DNA from: Oasisia sp. SBJ-2009
Lineage: Eukaryota; Annelida; Polychaeta; Sabellida; Siboglinidae
NCBI GenBank assembly: GCA_964017155.1
Contig: OZ024865.1
Location: 10,911,509-10,975,508 of the forward strand
Reading direction: 5' to 3'
DNA: 64,000 nt
Shown here: one piece after another, positions 59,996 through 64,000 of the stretch
Layout: each line of letters begins with the position of its first letter
How positions within the stretch are numbered: position 1 is the stretch's first letter
Notes under the pieces: generated by a model
Databases searched by the model: none
The model's input: the letters and a program-made list of their open reading frames with translations, nothing else
Told to the model about the DNA's origin: nothing
Made by a program: the position numbers and the translations under genes

Positions 59996-60132
59996 AATCA
60001 CGGCTCGTTTTGCTCCCCGCTGTGAGTAGAAGTAATCGTGTGCTGGTGCATTTGTGGGGCGCGGCAATTAATACATCTAAAAACAATTATAGTGTAACTA
60101 TTAACTAACCTCTACGCAACTAAAAATAAGGC

Positions 60133-60306
60133 ATGAAGACAAGCAAACTTCTGTTACAGACTTGGCTTCTGTGCGTCGCTGTCGTTGGAGCGTTCTACTT
60201 ATGCAGCCAATACCAGGGACTGTTCCAGTCATATGACGTCACCGACACATTGCCACTGGTGGACCGCGTTGGCACCGTTGTAGAGCTTACGTTTTTCCGG
60301 CGTTAA
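60133..60306 (+). pseudogene. Sulfotransferase N-terminal scrap (copy 3)
   Basis: 57 codons from ATG at 60133: MKTSKLLLQTWLLCVAVVGA, then FYLCSQYQGLFQSYDVTD and LPLVDRVGTV, then unrelated VELTFFRR and a stop. It matches the first 53 residues of the enzyme at 22860-24065, with four membrane-segment residues lost, and includes the stem residues deleted from copy 2. The catalytic domain is gone; a non-coding repeat begins at about 60285. It faces away from its inverted-duplicate partner. Confidence 0.85.
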
Positions 60307-60307
60307 A

Positions 60308-60452
60308 TCCTTTCCGATTGACGTTTCTGCGCATGCGCGAGTCAGATACGACCTTGGTTGCTATGCGGGATGTTTACTTTTCCCACCCCGCGGCACCCAC
60401 CGTTAAAACCGTTCCGATTGACGTTTCTGCGCATGCGCGTGTCAACTATTTT
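60308..60452. repeat. Pair of about 40-bp direct repeats
   Basis: TTCCGATTGACGTTTCTGCG followed by CATGCGCG occurs twice, about 103 bp apart, each preceded by GTTAAA. It lies just after the truncated sulfotransferase and may be part of a small element or a promoter-like repeat. Confidence 0.8.
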
Positions 60453-60889
60453 GTTAACCGGCGAAAGTTTGTAGTTTCTGAGATGTTTTACAGTTATCTG
60501 AGACATTATATGAGCAGTGGCGTGCACCACCCGGCAGTAGCCAAGCATGACAATGTCCAGTGAAGGGTACGCTCAGCAGCGCTGAAGCATACTTTAAAAG
60601 GTGTGTTCAAAAAGGCTAAAAGCCTAAATTCGAGTCGACCCAGTCAGTGGCAGTGCTGACTCAGCCTCTCAGGAGCAGAGTCCAGTTATCAGTAATAAGA
60701 TTATCGACAGCGTCAAACGTTCATCACAAATAATAATAATAATTATTATATTAAGTAACGTTGTCATTGGCATCGGAATATAAGTATAGGGTTGCATTAA
60801 TTAAGTCGTTTATATAGAGTAGAAATGATACAGTAACGATAGGAGTGAGCCCTGCATCAGTGCATGATCGTGTGTGTTTTCAATATCTT
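60453..60889. other. Spacer, no gene seen
   Basis: Unassigned DNA before the LINE 3' end. Confidence 0.4.
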
Positions 60890-62541
60890 TAACTTTATTT
60901 CAGATTGTCATAGACATAGTACATACAGATGTCCACAGTCATAAACATTAAAAAAATACAAGTGACTAGAAAAATATAAAAGTATTGCACATGGTAAATA
61001 GAGAAGAAAAAACATTGCACAATGGTACATTCAAACAAAAACTATTATGTATATACAACATTTTGATCCAATGTCGTCTTATCCTGGATTGCCATTTTAT
61101 TTATATCACTGTTGATAATTGCAGTTACCAACTTATTATTACTTATCAAGTCTCCGCATGAATTTATATACAAGGTTTCTAATTACAGCTTTACTATCTG
61201 GTACATGGTATTCTACAAACATGGTGGAGGCACTGCAATATTTAGGCTGATTTAGCAATAAGCGAAACACATTATTGTAAGCCACATGAAGATTATGTAT
61301 ACTTGCTACTGTGTAATTCCACCACAGCTGAGCAGTATATATGGGAGAGCAGAAAGTTCTAAGCAAAGTCAGCTTCACTTCAGTGGAACACATGTAAAAT
61401 TTCCGCAATAGCATATTACCCCTAGCATATAGTTGTCGGCATTGCCGCATTGGCGTAAGATATCTTTGTCATCACGTAATGTATTAGAAATGAAGTGACC
61501 CAAATATTTCACATTATCCACTTCCTGGATTGTTTTACCATTAATCTTAAATGATGGAACTTCAATATTTTTCTTATATTTACTTTTAAAATATTAACAC
61601 AGCATTGTTCTTGGAGTTGTACTTGATATCATGATTTAACCCATAGAGTCCATATACCTGCATCAGTTCAGACAGTTTTGATACAGATGGGGACAGAATT
61701 ACCAAGTCATCAGCATACATAAGATGGTTGATAGTTGTACTACATATTACACACCTTGTGTTACATTTGTTTAAAGCTATGGTTAAATCATCCATATATA
61801 TATATTAAAAAGGTGTGGTGAGAGTATACCACCTTGCCTGACACCATTTGCAACATAAAAATGTTCCAACAATTTGCCTGACCATCTTATACACATAGTC
61901 TGATTCGAATACCAATATATAAGCAGTCTAACAATATATCCAGACACTCCCCTGTCAATTAACTTTTGAAATAAGATAGAATGTTTCACTCTGTCAAAGG
62001 ATTTAGAAGCATCTAAAAACATGTAAACATAGACCCATCTAGACTCCTATACCTGTCAATAACTTCCTTTAAGACATAAATACACAAGTCTGTCCCGTGT
62101 TTTTTCTTAAATCCAAACTGATTGGACATTGTTGACCGCGTAACTGACATTCTGTCTAACAATATGTTTTCAATTATTTTTGACACAATACTAGCTAATG
62201 CAATAGGTCTATAATTGTCTTTGCTGTTAATCTTGCTACATTTATCTTTGATAATAGGAACCAGCACAACAGATAACAAAGAACTAGGTAAAAATCCATG
62301 TACAAAAAACCCAGTTATACACATAGCAAGTAAAGGCACAATGCGCTTATCACAATATTTAAGGTGTTCAGCATATACACAAACCATACCATAAGTCTTA
62401 TTTATATCTAGGCATTTAATAGCATTTTCAACTTCGCTAATTTCCACAACTATGTCATTTGTATATTTGGAATCACATTTGATCTGTTGAATGTCTATAT
62501 CCCTAATACAATTAAAAAGCTGTTTAAAATGAGACCGCCAT
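60890..62541 (-). mobile_element. LINE, left arm of a head-to-head pair
   Basis: Minus strand. Reverse transcriptase in several frames: EVENAIKCLDINK, DNYRPIALASIVSKIIENIL, NQFGFKKKHGTD (62447-62013), then LDASKSFDRVKHSIL, NGVRQGGILSPHLFNIY, the catalytic MYADDLVILSPSVS, and a C-terminal part at 61450-61139 (LLRTFCSPIYTAQLWW). The 3' UTR ends near 60890. Catalytic residues are kept; frameshifts near 62020 and 61800 break it. The clade is not settled from these motifs. Confidence 0.85.
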
Positions 62542-62604
62542 TTACCTGTAAACCTTTACCTAATAGTGTTGAGGATGTTAGTGGTATTTTTGAAATAACT
62601 GAAT

Positions 62605-64000
62605 TATGGCGGCCTCATTTTAAACAGCTTTTTAATTGTATTAGGGATATAGACATTCAACATATCAAATGTGATTCCAAATATACAAATGACATACCCC
62701 GGTAGTTGTGGAAATTAGCAAAGTTGAAAATGCCATTAAATGCCTAGATATAAATAAGACTGATGGTATGGATGGTGTATATGCTGAACACCTTAAACAT
62801 TGTGATAAGCGCATTGTGCCTTTACTTGCTATGTGTATAACTGGGTTTTTTGTACATGGATTTTTACCTAGTTCTTTGTTATCTGTTGTATCTGTTGTGC
62901 TGGTTCCTATTATCAAAGATAAATATAGCAAGATTAACAGCAAAGACAATTATAGACCTATTGCATTAGCTAGTATTGTGTCAAAAAAAATTGAAAACAT
63001 ATTGTTAGACAGAATGTCAGTTACGCGGTCTACAATGTCCAATCAGTTTGGATTTGAGAAAAAAACACAGGACAGACTTGTGTATTTATGTCTTAAGGGA
63101 AGTTATTGACAGGCATAGGAGTCTCTATGTTTACATGTTTTTAGATGTGTCTAAAGCCTTTGACAGAGTGAAACATTCTATCTTATTTCATAAGTTGATT
63201 GACAGGGGAGTGCCTGGATATATTGTTAGACTGCTTATATATTGGTATTCGAATCAGACTATGTGTATGAGATGGTCAGGCAAATTGTCGGAACATTTTG
63301 GTGTTACAAATGGTGTCAGGCAAGGTGGTATACTCTCACCACACCTTTTTAATATATATATATATATATATGGATGATTTAACCATAGCTTTAAACAAAT
63401 GTAACACAAGGTGTGTAATATGTAGTACAACTATCAACCATCTTATGTATGCTGATGACTTGGTAATTCTGTCCCCATCTGTATCAAGACTGTCTGAACT
63501 GATGCAGGTATGTGGACTCTATGGGTTAAATCATGATATCAAGTACAACTCCAAGAAAAGTGCTGTGTTAATATTTAAAAGTAACTAATAAAATTATATG
63601 AACAATGTTGATGTTCCATCATTTAAGATTAATGGTGAAACAATCCAGGAAGTGGATAATGGGAAATATTTGGGTCACTTTATTTCTAAGACATTACATG
63701 ATGACAAAGATATCTTACGCCAATGCCGACAACTATATGCTAGGGGTAATATACAATTGCGGAAATTTTACATGTGTTCCACTGAAGTGAAGCTGACTTT
63801 GCTTAGAACTTTCTGCTCTCCCATGTATACTGCTCAGCTGTGGTGGAATTACACAGAAGCAAGTATACATAATCTTCATGTGGCTTACAATAATGTGTTT
63901 CGCTTATTGCTGAATCAGCCTAAATATTGCAGTGCCTCCACCATGTTTGTAGAATACCATGTACCAGATAGTAAAGCTGTAATTAGAAACCTTGTATATA
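62605..64000 (+). mobile_element. LINE, right arm of a head-to-head pair, cut by window end
   Basis: Plus strand counterpart of 61146-62541 with a few percent substitutions and small indels. ELWRPHFKQLFNCIRDIDIQ, KVENAIKCLDINKTDGMDGV, DNYRPIALASIV, then after a shift near 63070, FLDVSKAFDRVKHSIL, NGVRQGGILSPHLFNIY and MYADDLVILSPSVS. It keeps the expected DGMDGVYAEH residues where the left copy has changes. It extends past the window, so its 3' end is not seen. Confidence 0.85.

Overview
This is animal nuclear DNA with no operons or bacterial-type gene layout. The marks are AT-rich intergenic DNA, very long microsatellites, many LINE reverse transcriptases, Ty3/gypsy elements, DNA transposons, FMRFamide-receptor-like GPCR fragments and galactose-3-O-sulfotransferase-like genes. 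The mix (L2/CR1/Rex1-type LINEs, expanded peptide GPCRs and Gal3ST-like enzymes) points to a marine invertebrate such as a lophotrochozoan or an invertebrate deuterostome; the species cannot be read from the sequence.

Only one intact cellular gene stands out: a type II membrane sulfotransferase of 401 residues at 22860-24065 (-). A second copy at 47977-49056 (-) is open but has its last residues replaced by a TIR element. A third is an N-terminal scrap at 60133-60306 (+). A peptide GPCR at 3343-4343 (+) is broken by a LINE tail in TM1 and a frameshift after TM3. GPCR N-terminal scraps lie at 6999-7079 (-), 18633-18894 (-) and 35243-35352 (+).

Layout. 0-7 kb: microsatellite, GPCR pseudogene, minisatellite and the left arm of an inverted duplication. 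7.08-18.63 kb: a three-layer nest. A DNA transposon (E1) with long composite terminal arms and a decayed XPG-nuclease-like gene is split by a LINE (TSD GACTATA), which is itself split by a Ty3/gypsy element (TSD TAGA). 19.8-21 kb: a LINE fragment. 22.8-29.2 kb: the sulfotransferase followed by LINE scraps and a 0.6 kb tetranucleotide array. 29.3-29.8 kb: a perfect 206-bp-arm palindrome around (GT)n. 29.9-32.7 kb: a second gypsy copy in which a deletion fuses gag in frame to integrase. 33-40 kb: inverted repeats, a hAT-like element and the right arm of the inverted duplication, which carries an L2-like LINE. 40-46.6 kb: a CR1-like LINE, microsatellites, a composite repeat and chimeric element scraps. 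46.8-49.1 kb: a TIR element abutting sulfotransferase copy 2. 49.4-57.2 kb: one LINE copy (LINE-B) hit by a Rex1-like LINE, a second XPG-like DNA transposon (E2) and a solo LTR. 58.3-60.3 kb: an inverted copy of the 24-25.8 kb region ending in the sulfotransferase scrap. 60.9-64.0 kb: two head-to-head copies of one LINE around a 63-nt loop, running off the window end.

The most interesting material is the pair E1/E2. These DNA transposons have long arms built of tandem subunits and a gene with an XPG/FEN-like motif (TGxD...G-K); E1 also has a Cys-rich tail. They may belong to the Academ group, which is an inference to test. A second theme is repeated large-scale inverted duplication: four independent pairs of inverted arms, from 206 bp to several kb. 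Target-site duplications and fixed junctions let much of the insertion order be read directly.
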